DNA of 50,040 bases from Isoptericola luteus (lineage in GTDB: Bacteria; Actinomycetota; Actinomycetes; Actinomycetales; Cellulomonadaceae), in assembly GCF_020297055.1 (NCBI RefSeq), contig NZ_JAIXCQ010000003.1:320277-370316 (forward strand), written 5' to 3'. This document shows positions 6,486 to 14,923 of the stretch, in pieces. The translations under genes and the position numbers were made by a program. The notes under the pieces are model-generated. The model ran no database searches. It saw only the letters and a program-made list of their open reading frames with translations, and was not told where the DNA came from. How positions within the stretch are numbered: the first letter of the stretch is position 1; each line of letters begins with the position of its first letter.

Positions 6486-7772
6486 TCAGGCGGCCAGCGC
6501 CGCGGCCGGCCTGTCGAGGTACTCGACCTCCAGGTGCGGCCGCGGCAGCAGGTGGTAGCGCACGCGGAGCCGCCAGCGCCGGACCGCCCAGACCGTCGCC
6601 GCCAGGGCGACGGCGAACGTCGCGATCGAGCCGACGAGGATCGACCAGCGCGGACCCCAGGCCTCCCCGATCCAGCCCACGAGGGGCGCGCCGACCGGCG
6701 TCGCGCCCTGGAACACCATGATGTACAGCGCCATGACGCGGCCGCGCATCACCGGGTCGGACGAGACCTGCAACGTCGTGTTGGCGGCGGTCATCATCGT
6801 CAGCGAGGCCAGGCCCACCGGGATGCAGGCGACCACGAACGACGGGTACGTGGGCGCCAGCGCCAGCGCCGCGGTCGTCACGGCGAAGGCGAACGCCGAC
6901 CCGATGACGAGCCGCACCCGCGGGCGGTCCCGCCGCGCCGCGAGCAGGGCACCGGTGAGCGACCCGATGGCGAGGACCGAGCCGAGGATGCCGTACTCGC
7001 CGGCGCCCCGCTCGAACTCCACGCGGGCCATGAGCGCCGACGTGAGCTGGAAGTTCAGGCCGAACGTGGAGACCACGAACATCACGACCATGATGACGAC
7101 CATGTCCGTACGGCCGCGCACGTAGCGGATGCCCTCGCGGATCTGCCCTCGCGCGCGCGGGGCTGCGGGCACCGTGCGCAGCTCGCGCACGTTCATGGCC
7201 GCCAGAGCCACGATGGTCGCCGCGAACGTGACGCCGTTGATGAGGAACACCCAGCCGGAGCCGACGGCGGCGATGAGCAGCCCGGCGACGCCCGGTCCCA
7301 CCAGGCGGGCCGCGTTGAACGACGCACTGTTCAGCCCGATGGCGTTGGGCAGCTTCTCGGTCGGCACCATGTCGGCGACGAACGTCTGGCGGGCCGGTCC
7401 GTCGAGGGCGGAGACGACGCCGAGCAGGAGCGCGAAACCGTAGACGTGCCACAGCTCGGCGCGGCCGGAGAGCACGAGCGCACCGAGCGCGAGGGCCAGC
7501 ACGCCCATCCCGCCCTGCGTCGCCATCAGCAGGCCGCGGCGCGGGAGCCGGTCGGCGAGCACCCCGGCCCACGGGGACAGCAGCAGGAACGGCAGGAACT
7601 GCAGGGCGGTGGTGATGCCGACCGCGACGCCCGACTCGTCGCTGAGGTCGGTGAGGACGATCCAGTCCTGCGCGACGCGCTGCATCCAGGTGCCGACGTT
7701 GGCGACCAGGGCTGCGCCGAACCACAGGCGGTAGTTGGGGTATCTCAGGGAGGAGAAGGTCGTGCTCATCAT
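6486..7772 (-). CDS. MFS transporter (EntS/MFS_3-like exporter)
   Basis: The product (428 residues from ATG at 7772) is a twelve-helix major facilitator. The N-terminus FSSLRYPNYRLWFGAALVANVGTWMQRVAQDW is typical of the MFS_3 (EntS-like) group, and the A-motif loop GVLADRLPRRG lies between helices 2 and 3. Such proteins export siderophores, drugs or other small molecules; no substrate can be read from the sequence. A GTG start at 7859 would add 29 unconserved residues, so I prefer the ATG-ATG pair at 7772/7769. The leader holds an inverted repeat (GACCCCGG at 7783-7790, CCGGGGTC at 7806-7813) just before the start, which may affect expression. Confidence 0.87.
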   Translation of the reverse strand: MMSTTFSSLRYPNYRLWFGAALVANVGTWMQRVAQDWIVLTDLSDESGVAVGITTALQFLPFLLLSPWAGVLADRLPRRGLLMATQGGMGVLALALGALVLSGRAELWHVYGFALLLGVVSALDGPARQTFVADMVPTEKLPNAIGLNSASFNAARLVGPGVAGLLIAAVGSGWVFLINGVTFAATIVALAAMNVRELRTVPAAPRARGQIREGIRYVRGRTDMVVIMVVMFVVSTFGLNFQLTSALMARVEFERGAGEYGILGSVLAIGSLTGALLAARRDRPRVRLVIGSAFAFAVTTAALALAPTYPSFVVACIPVGLASLTMMTAANTTLQVSSDPVMRGRVMALYIMVFQGATPVGAPLVGWIGEAWGPRWSILVGSIATFAVALAATVWAVRRWRLRVRYHLLPRPHLEVEYLDRPAAALAA

Positions 7773-7926
7773 CGGTCGTGGGGACCCCGGCGGGTCTCGA
7801 CGCAGGCCGGGGTCTCGTGTCTCCTCTCCTCGGGTTGCCGGCCGGGCAGAGGTGCGCACGGTCGACGGCGCTGTGGGTGTCCGGCCTGGACAACCACCGA
7901 TCGAATCGTTCTATTCCCGGGGGAGG

Positions 7927-9240
7927 CTAGCGGCGGCCGAGCGCCCGGTACTCCCAGCCGGCGTCGGTCCAGTCGGTGCGGCTGAGCGCGTTGCGGCCGT
8001 CGAGCACCGTGCGCTGGGCGACCAGGGCGCCGACCCGCTCGGGGTCGAGGTCCTTGTACTGCTTCCACTCGGTGAGCACGAGGACGGCGTCCGCGCCGGC
8101 CAGCGCGGCCTCCAGGTCGCGCTCATAGTGCAGGCTCGGCTGCTTGGCGCGCGCGTTGTCGATCGCCTGCGGGTCGTGCACGGTGACGACGGCACCCAGC
8201 TCGGCGAGGCGGGCCGCGACGTCGAGCGCGGGCGAGTCGCGCACGTCGTCGCTGTCCGGCTTGAACGCCGCCCCCAGCACCGTGACCTCGGCACCCTCGA
8301 CCCAGCCCCCGAGCACCTCGGTGGCGAGCTCGACCATCCGGGTGCGCCGACGGGTGTTGATGGCGTCGACCTCGCCGAGGAACGACACGGCCTCGCCGGC
8401 CCCCAGCTCGTCGGCCCGGGCCTTGAACGCCCGGATGTCCTTGGGCAGGCAGCCGCCCCCGAACCCGAGACCGGCGTTGAGGAACCGGCGGCCGATGCGG
8501 GCGTCGTGCCCGATGGCGTCGGCGAGCCGGGTGACGTCCCCGCCGGCGACCTCGCACAGCTCGGCCATGGCGTTGATGAAGGAGATCTTGGTGGCGAGGA
8601 ACGAGTTCGCGGCGACCTTGACCAGCTCCGCCGTCGGGTAGTCCGTGACGATCCGGGGCACACCCTCGGCCAGGGGGACCGCGTAGACCGCGTCGAGGAC
8701 GGCTGCGGCCTGCTCCCCGGGCTCGCCGTCGGGCACGCCGTAGACGATGCGGTCCGGGCTCAGGGTGTCCTGCACGGCGAACCCCTCGCGCAGGAACTCC
8801 GGGTTCCAGGCGAGCACCGCGCCGGGCTCGGCGTCGCCGACGACGCCCGCGAGCCGGGCCGCCGTCCCGACCGGGACCGTCGACTTGCCCACCACGACCT
8901 CACCCGGGTGAAGGTGCGGCGCGAGGCCCTCGATGGCCGCGTCGACGTACGTCAGGTCTGCCGCGTTGCTGTCCGCACGCTGCGGGGTGCCGACGCAGAC
9001 GAAGTGCACCTGGGCGCCGTCGACGGCCGCCGGGTCGGTCGAGACCGTCAGCCGGCCCGTCGCGGCCACCTCGGTGAGCAGGTCGTCCAGACCGGGCTCG
9101 AAGAAGGGCGCCTTGCCCGCTGCCAGGGCGTCTACCCGGGCAGGGTCCACGTCGACACCCACGACGTCGTGCCCGAGCTTGGCCATGCTGGCGGCGTGCA
9201 CGGCACCGAGGTAGCCCAAACCGATCACCGAGATCTTCAC
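7927..9240 (-). CDS. ugd: UDP-glucose 6-dehydrogenase
   Basis: The 437-residue enzyme oxidises UDP-glucose to UDP-glucuronate with two NAD+. It has the Rossmann start VIGLGYLGAVHAA (residues 5-17), FVCVGTP (80-86), the active-site Lys in AELVKVAANSF (Lys208) and the catalytic Cys in GFGGGCLPKDI (Cys264), followed by the UDP-binding C-terminal domain. The GTG start has GAAGGGAA about 10 nt upstream, and a TAGCGT box lies ~40 bp upstream. It most likely supplies uronic acid for the polysaccharide made by the downstream cluster, although a purine permease and a lipoprotein gene intervene. Confidence 0.93.
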   Translation of the reverse strand: MKISVIGLGYLGAVHAASMAKLGHDVVGVDVDPARVDALAAGKAPFFEPGLDDLLTEVAATGRLTVSTDPAAVDGAQVHFVCVGTPQRADSNAADLTYVDAAIEGLAPHLHPGEVVVGKSTVPVGTAARLAGVVGDAEPGAVLAWNPEFLREGFAVQDTLSPDRIVYGVPDGEPGEQAAAVLDAVYAVPLAEGVPRIVTDYPTAELVKVAANSFLATKISFINAMAELCEVAGGDVTRLADAIGHDARIGRRFLNAGLGFGGGCLPKDIRAFKARADELGAGEAVSFLGEVDAINTRRRTRMVELATEVLGGWVEGAEVTVLGAAFKPDSDDVRDSPALDVAARLAELGAVVTVHDPQAIDNARAKQPSLHYERDLEAALAGADAVLVLTEWKQYKDLDPERVGALVAQRTVLDGRNALSRTDWTDAGWEYRALGRR

Positions 9241-9338
9241 AGGTCAGCTTCCCTTCGTCGAAGCGTCCCTGCTGACGCTAGCGCGGCCGGACCCCCTGCA
9301 GAGGGCCGCACAGCGGGCGAAATGTTGCCGCGGCAGCA

Positions 9339-9382
9339 CGACGGCGGCCCCGGACCCCCCAAGAGGTCCGAGGCCGCCGTCG
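9339..9382 (-). terminator. 18-bp terminator hairpin after the NCS2 permease gene
   Basis: The arms 9339-9356 and 9365-9382 pair over 18 positions with one mismatch (CGACGGCGGCCCCGGACC with GGTCCGAGGCCGCCGTCG) around an 8-nt loop, 11 bp past the permease stop codon. Confidence 0.75.
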
Positions 9383-9393
9383 GGCACCGCCGG

Positions 9394-10857
9394 TCAGAGA
9401 CCGAGCGCCGCCTGGATCGGCTCGAGCGTGAAGTACACGACGAACATGGCCGCCGCGACCCACATCAGCGCGTGGATCTGGCGCGCCTTGCCGAGCGCGA
9501 GCTTGATGATCACGAACGCGATGAACCCCGCGCCGATGCCGTCGGCGATGGAGTAGGTGAACGGCATGATGACGATCGTGAGGAACGCGGGGATCGCGAT
9601 CTCCACGTTCTTCCAGGAGATGCCCGCGACCTGCGCCATCATCAGGTACCCCACGAAGACCAGCGCAGGCGCGGCGGCCTCGTACGGCACGAGCGCCACG
9701 ACCGGCGACAGGAACGTCGCGAGCAGGAACGCCACACCGGTCACGACCGACGCGAACCCCGTGCGTGCGCCGGCGCCGACACCCGTCGTCGACTCCACGT
9801 ACGCCGTGTTGGACGAGACCGAGCCCAGGCCGCCCGCGGCCGCCGCGACGGAGTCCACGACGAGGATGGCGCGCGTGCGGGGCGGGTTGCCCTCGGCGTC
9901 GAGCAGCTTCCCCTCGGCGCCGACAGCGACCATCGTGCCCATCGTGTCGAAGAAGTCGGCGATGAGCAGCGAGAAGACGATCAGCACCACAGACACCGCG
10001 GCGATGTTCTGGAACGAGCCCAGCAGCGAGAACTGACCGATGAGACCGAGGTCGGGCACGGTCACCACGCCGTCGAACACCGGGGCGTTCAGGTTGAAGC
10101 CGTTCGGGTTGCCTCCGGCCTTGGTGCCGATGTGCAGCGTGTTCTCGAGCACGACGGCGAGCACGGTCGCGGTGATGATCGCGACGAGCATCGCGCCGCG
10201 CACCTTGCGCACGAACAGGACGATCGTCAGGACGAGCCCGACCACGAAGACGAGGATCGGCCACGTGCCGAGGTTGCCCAGCGCGACGACGGTGCCCGCG
10301 CCCGGGACGACGAACCCGGCGTTGACGAAGCCGACGAGAGTGATGAACAGGCCGATGCCCACGCTGATCGCGGTCTTCAGCTCCACCGGGACGGCCTTGA
10401 ACACCGCCTCGCGGAAGCCGGTGAGCACCAGGACGAGGATGATGATGCCCTCGATGACGACCAGGCCCATCGCGTCGGCCCAGGTGACGTTCGGCAGACC
10501 CGCGATCGAGTACGCCACGACGGCGTTCAGCCCGAGCCCCGCCGCCAGTGCCAGGGGGTAGTTCGCGAAGACGCCCATCGCGATGGTCACGATGCCCGCG
10601 ATCAGCGCCGTCGCCGCCGCGACCATGCCCAACGTCTCGGGCGTGGCCTCCGCGCCGCCGCCCAGCACCTGGCCCGTGCCGTCCTGGACCGTGCCGATGA
10701 TCAGCGGGTTCAGCACGACGATGTAGCTCATCGCAAAGAACGTGACCAGACCGCCGCGGACCTCCGCGCCGATGGTCGAGCCACGTTCGGTGATCTTGAA
10801 GAAGCGGTCGATGGCGCTCTGCCCGGGAGCGGGCGGCGCGGTGGTCTGGTTCGCCAT
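9394..10857 (-). CDS. NCS2-family purine/xanthine permease (AzgA/PbuG-like)
   Basis: The 487-residue membrane protein opens with IDRFFKITERGSTIGAEVRGGLVTFFAMSYIVVLNPLII, the signature of the AzgA/PbuG branch of NCS2 nucleobase:cation symporters (adenine, guanine, hypoxanthine). The family has 14 segments in two inverted repeats. Further marks are AAGLGLNAVVAYSI, and DFFDTMGTMVAVG in the second repeat. ATG at 10857 gives the usual family length; the longer frame adds about 60 residues without membrane character. A CATGAT box ends 7 nt before this ATG and no Shine-Dalgarno is visible, so the message may be leaderless. It has no clear functional tie to the polysaccharide genes around it. Confidence 0.9.
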   Translation of the reverse strand: MANQTTAPPAPGQSAIDRFFKITERGSTIGAEVRGGLVTFFAMSYIVVLNPLIIGTVQDGTGQVLGGGAEATPETLGMVAAATALIAGIVTIAMGVFANYPLALAAGLGLNAVVAYSIAGLPNVTWADAMGLVVIEGIIILVLVLTGFREAVFKAVPVELKTAISVGIGLFITLVGFVNAGFVVPGAGTVVALGNLGTWPILVFVVGLVLTIVLFVRKVRGAMLVAIITATVLAVVLENTLHIGTKAGGNPNGFNLNAPVFDGVVTVPDLGLIGQFSLLGSFQNIAAVSVVLIVFSLLIADFFDTMGTMVAVGAEGKLLDAEGNPPRTRAILVVDSVAAAAGGLGSVSSNTAYVESTTGVGAGARTGFASVVTGVAFLLATFLSPVVALVPYEAAAPALVFVGYLMMAQVAGISWKNVEIAIPAFLTIVIMPFTYSIADGIGAGFIAFVIIKLALGKARQIHALMWVAAAMFVVYFTLEPIQAALGL

Positions 10858-10984
10858 GTGGAGAATCATGGCAGACCGGGTGAAGGCGACCCGGTGTCGC
10901 CGCCGCATCGTGATGGCGAGCTCATCGGCGGCGGCACGTCCTCGCTGGTCGCGGACCGCCTCGGTCGCTGCCCGGGGACGCACC

Positions 10985-11518
10985 TCACTCGGCGAGGAAG
11001 ATCTGGACACACACCATTCGCGGCGTTCCAGCCTCATCGCCGTCCTGCTCGCATGCGACTGCGCCCCTCACGAACTCCGAGTTCCGGATGTTCGCCGCGT
11101 GACCCGCCGAGGCGAGCCAGGCTTCCACCACCTCCTGGGGTGGCCGGGTCGCCCGCGACAGGTTCTCCGCGGCCAGGGTGACGCCGCACGCCTCGAGCAC
11201 GTCGTCCAGCGGCCGGTGGGTGAGCTCGTCCACCCCCACCAGCTGCTCGGCCCGTCCCGTCGCCGCGCGCGCCGCGCAGTCATCATGCGTCAGCGGGCGG
11301 AGGGATCCATCTCGGCGCGCATTGTTGACCCCCTGCTCGAGCCGTGCGGCGTACTCCTCCCGGACAACCGTGAGCGATGTGGACGCCCGTGGTCCGGCGG
11401 ATGCGCTCGTCCTGTCCCGGGCCCCACCCTCGAGCCCGCAGCCCCCGAGCACCCCCGCCGCGACACCAAGCGTCAGCGCGAGCAGCGTCCCGGCTCCACG
11501 GGTCAGCAGGATGCGCAC
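10985..11518 (-). CDS. CAP/SCP-domain lipoprotein
   Basis: The 177-residue protein has a lipoprotein signal peptide with lipobox VLGGC (lipidated Cys27). A short Ser/Thr-rich linker and a CAP-like domain follow: NNARRDGSLRPLTHDDCAARAATGRAEQL, GVTLAAENLSRATRPPQEVVEAWLASAGHAANI, and a C-terminal strand MVCVQIFLAE. The AEN and H-x2-N pattern matches bacterial SCP-like extracellular proteins. Their biochemical role is poorly defined (lipid binding or wall functions). It lies upstream of the NCS2 gene on the same strand with 127 bp between, so they need not be co-transcribed. Lipoprotein and CAP calls are firm; the function is open. Confidence 0.85.
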   Translation of the reverse strand: MRILLTRGAGTLLALTLGVAAGVLGGCGLEGGARDRTSASAGPRASTSLTVVREEYAARLEQGVNNARRDGSLRPLTHDDCAARAATGRAEQLVGVDELTHRPLDDVLEACGVTLAAENLSRATRPPQEVVEAWLASAGHAANIRNSEFVRGAVACEQDGDEAGTPRMVCVQIFLAE

Positions 11519-11795
11519 GAATCCACCCCCGCCCTGTCTGGACCCGTAGTGACGGCCGACGTCAGCCTGGGCTGAGCTTGGGCCCGCGCGTCAGGCAATT
11601 CTCGCGCCCACACCATATGAGCATGGTCGGCGCCTCGCACTCGCACGCGGTCGAACTCCGGCCCGCGCGACATCACCAATCCCACGTTAGGCTCGCTGCG
11701 GCGGATCGCCCGGGCAATCGGCGCGAATCGTTTCCCTCCTCGGTTGACTGTCGACCCGAACGAACCAATCACAGGCGAATTGTGCGGAGGTTGGC
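11519..11795. promoter_or_regulatory. Divergent intergenic region with GTTAGGCT promoter element
   Basis: This 277-bp stretch is less GC-rich than the genes around it. On the + strand it contains GTTAGGCTCGCTG at 11687-11699. The same 13-mer occurs on the minus strand upstream of the tyrosine kinase gene (14797-14809), so TAGGCT (11688-11693) is a good -10 candidate for the methyltransferase genes. A lone TTGACT lies at 11744-11749 without a clear -10 partner. No other gene is seen here. Confidence 0.4.
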
Positions 11796-12584
11796 GTGAC
11801 GCAATCGGAACGAGTGGCGCAGAACCTGGCGCGGCGACCACTGACGACTCCGCGAGCTCGAGGAACCTTGGGCCGACTCCGGAGCATCGCCGCCGACGCG
11901 CGGTTCCTTGCGCGATCGAACGTCCGGATGCTCAGGGGGGTCACGCCTCGCGAATGCCCCTTCTGCGGATACCACGGAAGGTTCTCGCCCTCTGGTGATC
12001 CGCCGCGCCTCGACGCAAAGTGCCAGGTCTGTAGGTCGTTCGAGCGCCACCGCCTCCTCGCGATCGCCGTACAGCGCCAAGACCTCGTCAGGCCGGGTGA
12101 CAGAGTTCTGCACTTCGCACCTGAGGTGCAGGTCGCACGACTTCTCGAGAGCATCTCGCCCGGTAACGTCGTCTCTGCGGATATCGACGAGAGCATCGCG
12201 GACATCCGCATAGACATCGAGGCGATCGATCTCGACGACGACAGGTTCGACGTGATCGTGTGCTCGCACGTCATGGAGCACGTCGACGACCGCCTGGCGC
12301 TCAAGGAGATGCACCGCGTCGTAGCGCCCGGCGGCCGGTTGATCGTGATGGTCCCCATCGTGGAGGGCTGGGACCATTCCCACGAGATCCCGGGCGTGAC
12401 CGACCCCCGTGAGCGCCGAATCGAGTTCGGTCAGGCAGACCATGTCCGGTACTTCGGTCGAGACCTGCGCGAGCGGATCGAGAGCGCGGGATTCGAGCTT
12501 TCGGAGTTCGTCGCGAACCCGGACGACTGCCGCCGGTACGGCCTGGTCCGCGGCGAGCGCGTCTTCGTCGGGACGGCGTCATGA
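11796..12584 (+). CDS. SAM-dependent methyltransferase with N-terminal zinc knuckle
   Basis: In this 262-residue protein a basic N-terminus leads to a CxxC-x~20-CxxC zinc site (CPFCGYHG and CQVC, about residues 53-78). A class I methyltransferase fold follows, with VLHFAPEVQVARLL, an acidic strand-2 end in VVSADID, FDVIVCSHVMEHVDD and LKEMHRVVAPGGRLIVMVPI. The family often sits in polysaccharide clusters and methylates sugars or acceptor ends. The GTG start is fixed by GGAGG 6-7 nt upstream. The stop overlaps the next start as ATGA, so the two methyltransferases are translationally coupled. Methylation of the EPS is inference from context. Confidence 0.87.
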   Translation: MTQSERVAQNLARRPLTTPRARGTLGRLRSIAADARFLARSNVRMLRGVTPRECPFCGYHGRFSPSGDPPRLDAKCQVCRSFERHRLLAIAVQRQDLVRPGDRVLHFAPEVQVARLLESISPGNVVSADIDESIADIRIDIEAIDLDDDRFDVIVCSHVMEHVDDRLALKEMHRVVAPGGRLIVMVPIVEGWDHSHEIPGVTDPRERRIEFGQADHVRYFGRDLRERIESAGFELSEFVANPDDCRRYGLVRGERVFVGTAS

Positions 12585-13285
12585 CGAGCGGAGCCCTGCT
12601 GCGGGAGTCGACGTCGGCGTCGTCTCGCGTCACCAAGATGCTCATCCGCGAACCGCGTCGCCTGTGGATCGCGATCCGCGGCGCGGCACGCCTCGGGACC
12701 CAGCTCGTCCGAGATCCTCACCAGTTCGCCTATCTCCGACGATGGGTCCCGACGGTCGAACGCAGCACCCTGGACCTCGAGCTGCCTTGGCTTCCCTTCC
12801 AGGTCATCGACCGGCTGGACGAGGTCCTCACGCCCGCGTCTCGGGTGTTCGAGTACGGGGGCGGCGGCTCGACGCTATGGATGGCGCAGCGGGCCGGCGA
12901 GGTGGTGACGGCAGAGCACGACCCGGAGTGGGCGGAGCTGCTGAGCGAACGAACAGCCCCCCTGTCGAACGTCACCCTGCTGATCAGGAGCGCCGCCAAC
13001 CAGTACGCCGACTACGTGCCCGCGATCGACGACTACCCGGACGAGTACTTCGACGTCGTCATCGTCGACGGACGCGAGCGCGTCCGGTGCTTCGAACACG
13101 CACTACACAAAGTCCGGCCCGGGGGCATGCTGCTTCTGGACGACACCGAGAGGGCGCGATACGCCCCTGCCTTCGACCTCGCGCGGGAGCACCGGCACGT
13201 CACGATCCGGGGCATCGCGCCCTGCAAGTCGCAGGCCGCTCACACGACGGTCTGGCTTCCCCGGGACACGTCGGAAGGTCGATGA
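12581..13285 (+). CDS. Class I SAM-dependent methyltransferase
   Basis: The 234-residue protein starts within the ATGA overlap with the preceding methyltransferase. After about 75 residues without a recognisable domain comes a Rossmann core: VFEYGGGGSTLWMAQ (motif I), VTAEHDPEW (motif II), YFDVVIVDGRERVRC and VRPGGMLLLDDTERARY. The GGGGSTLW glycine loop is seen in methyltransferases of cell-surface glycan loci. It ends 11 bp from the convergent tyrosine kinase gene. Substrate unknown; the context suggests a glycan. Confidence 0.82.
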   Translation: MTSGALLRESTSASSRVTKMLIREPRRLWIAIRGAARLGTQLVRDPHQFAYLRRWVPTVERSTLDLELPWLPFQVIDRLDEVLTPASRVFEYGGGGSTLWMAQRAGEVVTAEHDPEWAELLSERTAPLSNVTLLIRSAANQYADYVPAIDDYPDEYFDVVIVDGRERVRCFEHALHKVRPGGMLLLDDTERARYAPAFDLAREHRHVTIRGIAPCKSQAAHTTVWLPRDTSEGR

Positions 13286-13296
13286 CGGCCGTGGCC

Positions 13297-14721
13297 CTAA
13301 GAGGTCGGCTCGTAGGAATGTGCGCCGTGCAGGACCCGTGACCCCGGGCGCCCGTCATCCGCCACGGGAACGCTGTCCGGCTCGTAATACTGGTACCGGT
13401 ACTCCGACGCGTCGGACTGTGCCACGCCGTTCAGCACGACACCGTGCAGCCCGACACCGACCGTGGACAGCGCCCGAATAGCTTGTTGAACCTGCGCGTT
13501 GTGGACTTCGCCGGCTCTGATCACGAGGATCGTGCCGCCCGTGAGCCTCGCGAGGACCGCGCTGTCGGTGACGGGCAGGAGCGGCGCGCTGTCGATCACG
13601 ACGACGTCGTACATCTCGTCGAGCTTGGCGACCAGCCGTTCCATCTGTGCCGACCCCAGGAGCTCGCTCGGGTTCGGCGGCACCTCACCGCTAGGGAGCA
13701 CGAACAGGTTGGTGTCACCCCAGGGCTGGACGGCGGCCTCGAGGGGAACACGGCCTATCAGCGCTGTCGTCAGACCGACCGAACCTTCGAGACCCAGGTA
13801 CCTCGATACGCTCGGGCGCCGGAGATCACCGTCCACCAGCACGACCCGAGTTCCTGCGTCAGCCAGCGTGATCGCGAGGTTGATCGCCGTCGTGGACTTC
13901 CCCTCTCCCGGAAGGGAGGACGTCACCAGCACGTGGCGTCGGTTGTCGTCGACCTCGACGAACTGGAGGTTCGTCCGGAGCCTGCGGAACGACTCGGCGC
14001 GTCGGCTCTGCGGGCTCCCCTGCAGGATGAGCGGCTGGCCCGCCGCCTCGTCGTCGAGGGCGATCGTCCCGAGCAGCGCCGCATCGGTGAGCCCGGGAAC
14101 GTCCTCCTCCGACCGGACGCGAGTGTCCAGCGTCGACCTGAGCACGGCGATCCCTACACCGACGAGCAGCCCGAGGACGAGGCCCAGCACCACGTTCAGC
14201 GCCGTACGGGGAGTGACCGGGCTCGCGGGGACCTGCGCCTCGCGAACCGTGCTGATCCGGACCGGCGACCCCTCGTCCCCGGAAGGTCCCTCCAGGTCGG
14301 AGACGACGGTCGCGAGACTCGAGGCGATCGTGTCCGCCGTTCTCGCGGCGAGCTGCGGGTCCGGGTCCGACACAGCGATGGTGATGAGAACGGTCTCCTC
14401 GGGAGACTCGGCGGTGACGCGCTCTGCGAGGGAGTCGGCCGAGTCGCCCAGACCGAGCTCATCGATCACTGGCTGGAGGACCCGTGGGCTCGAGACCAGC
14501 GCCGTGTACGACGAGACCTGATTCACCGTGAAGGAGTTCCCGGCCACCAGGTCGTTCAGCGAGTCTCCGGAACGGGTGGAGACGAAGACCTGAGACTCGG
14601 CGCGATACAGCGGCGTGGTCGCCGCCGACAGGACGGACGCAAGGGCGACACCTGCGATCGTCGAGAGCGCGATCACCGTCCAGTGCTTCCGGAGGACGCT
14701 CAGATATTCAGCCAGCCTCAT
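13297..14721 (-). CDS. Fused Wzz/BY-kinase: polysaccharide co-polymerase tyrosine autokinase
   Basis: The 474-residue protein joins a chain-length regulator to a tyrosine kinase, which in many Gram-positives are two proteins. Order: Wzz domain with helix 1 (about 13-35), outer segment, helix 2 (about 175-195), then the kinase with VTSSLPGEGKSTTAINLA (Walker A, ~267-283), VVLVDGDLRRP (Walker A') and VVIDSAPLLPVTDS (Walker B). The tail is Tyr-rich (SEYRYQYYEPDS), the usual autophosphorylation cluster. It should control EPS length and export opposite the phosphatase at 23636. ATG at 14721 has GGGGG upstream; the longer frame to 14796 lacks support. Confidence 0.93.
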   Translation of the reverse strand: MRLAEYLSVLRKHWTVIALSTIAGVALASVLSAATTPLYRAESQVFVSTRSGDSLNDLVAGNSFTVNQVSSYTALVSSPRVLQPVIDELGLGDSADSLAERVTAESPEETVLITIAVSDPDPQLAARTADTIASSLATVVSDLEGPSGDEGSPVRISTVREAQVPASPVTPRTALNVVLGLVLGLLVGVGIAVLRSTLDTRVRSEEDVPGLTDAALLGTIALDDEAAGQPLILQGSPQSRRAESFRRLRTNLQFVEVDDNRRHVLVTSSLPGEGKSTTAINLAITLADAGTRVVLVDGDLRRPSVSRYLGLEGSVGLTTALIGRVPLEAAVQPWGDTNLFVLPSGEVPPNPSELLGSAQMERLVAKLDEMYDVVVIDSAPLLPVTDSAVLARLTGGTILVIRAGEVHNAQVQQAIRALSTVGVGLHGVVLNGVAQSDASEYRYQYYEPDSVPVADDGRPGSRVLHGAHSYEPTS

Positions 14722-14923
14722 GGCACCCCCGTAGTCGCCCCCGTGCAAATCATCCACGTTGTTCCACGTCGATCGGATTGTCGAAGTTGAAACCACCAGC
14801 GAGCCTAACCGTCGAGGGTGCTGGCCGCGCGCTCACACTGCACTCCCCCGAAGGCGTAGATAGTGTGACATCGTCCCGCTCGGCCGACCGGCTCGTCGAC
14901 GGCGTCGGAGGAGGTCAATTCCC
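14722..14923. promoter_or_regulatory. Divergent promoter region between the kinase and GT2 genes
   Basis: The 202-bp spacer contains GTTAGGCTCGCTG on the minus strand (14797-14809), a probable -10 region for the kinase gene with an ~85-nt leader. It also contains an interrupted inverted repeat TCACACT (14833-14839) / AGTGTGA (14862-14868) with a 22-bp spacer. The right half overlaps TAGATAGTGT, a possible -10 region for the glycosyltransferase operon, so the repeat could be an operator. No regulator gene for it is obvious nearby. Confidence 0.4.

Noticed and set aside
7783-7813. An intrinsic terminator or attenuator before the MFS gene
   Set aside because: The stem is only 8 bp with a 15-nt loop and no U-tract, so I list it only as a possible translation-modulating hairpin.
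7735-11181. A 1148-residue + strand open frame across the dehydrogenase and permease genes
   Set aside because: It is an antisense shadow of ugd and the NCS2 gene. Its protein is Arg/His/Asp-rich with no domain, as expected from high third-position GC.
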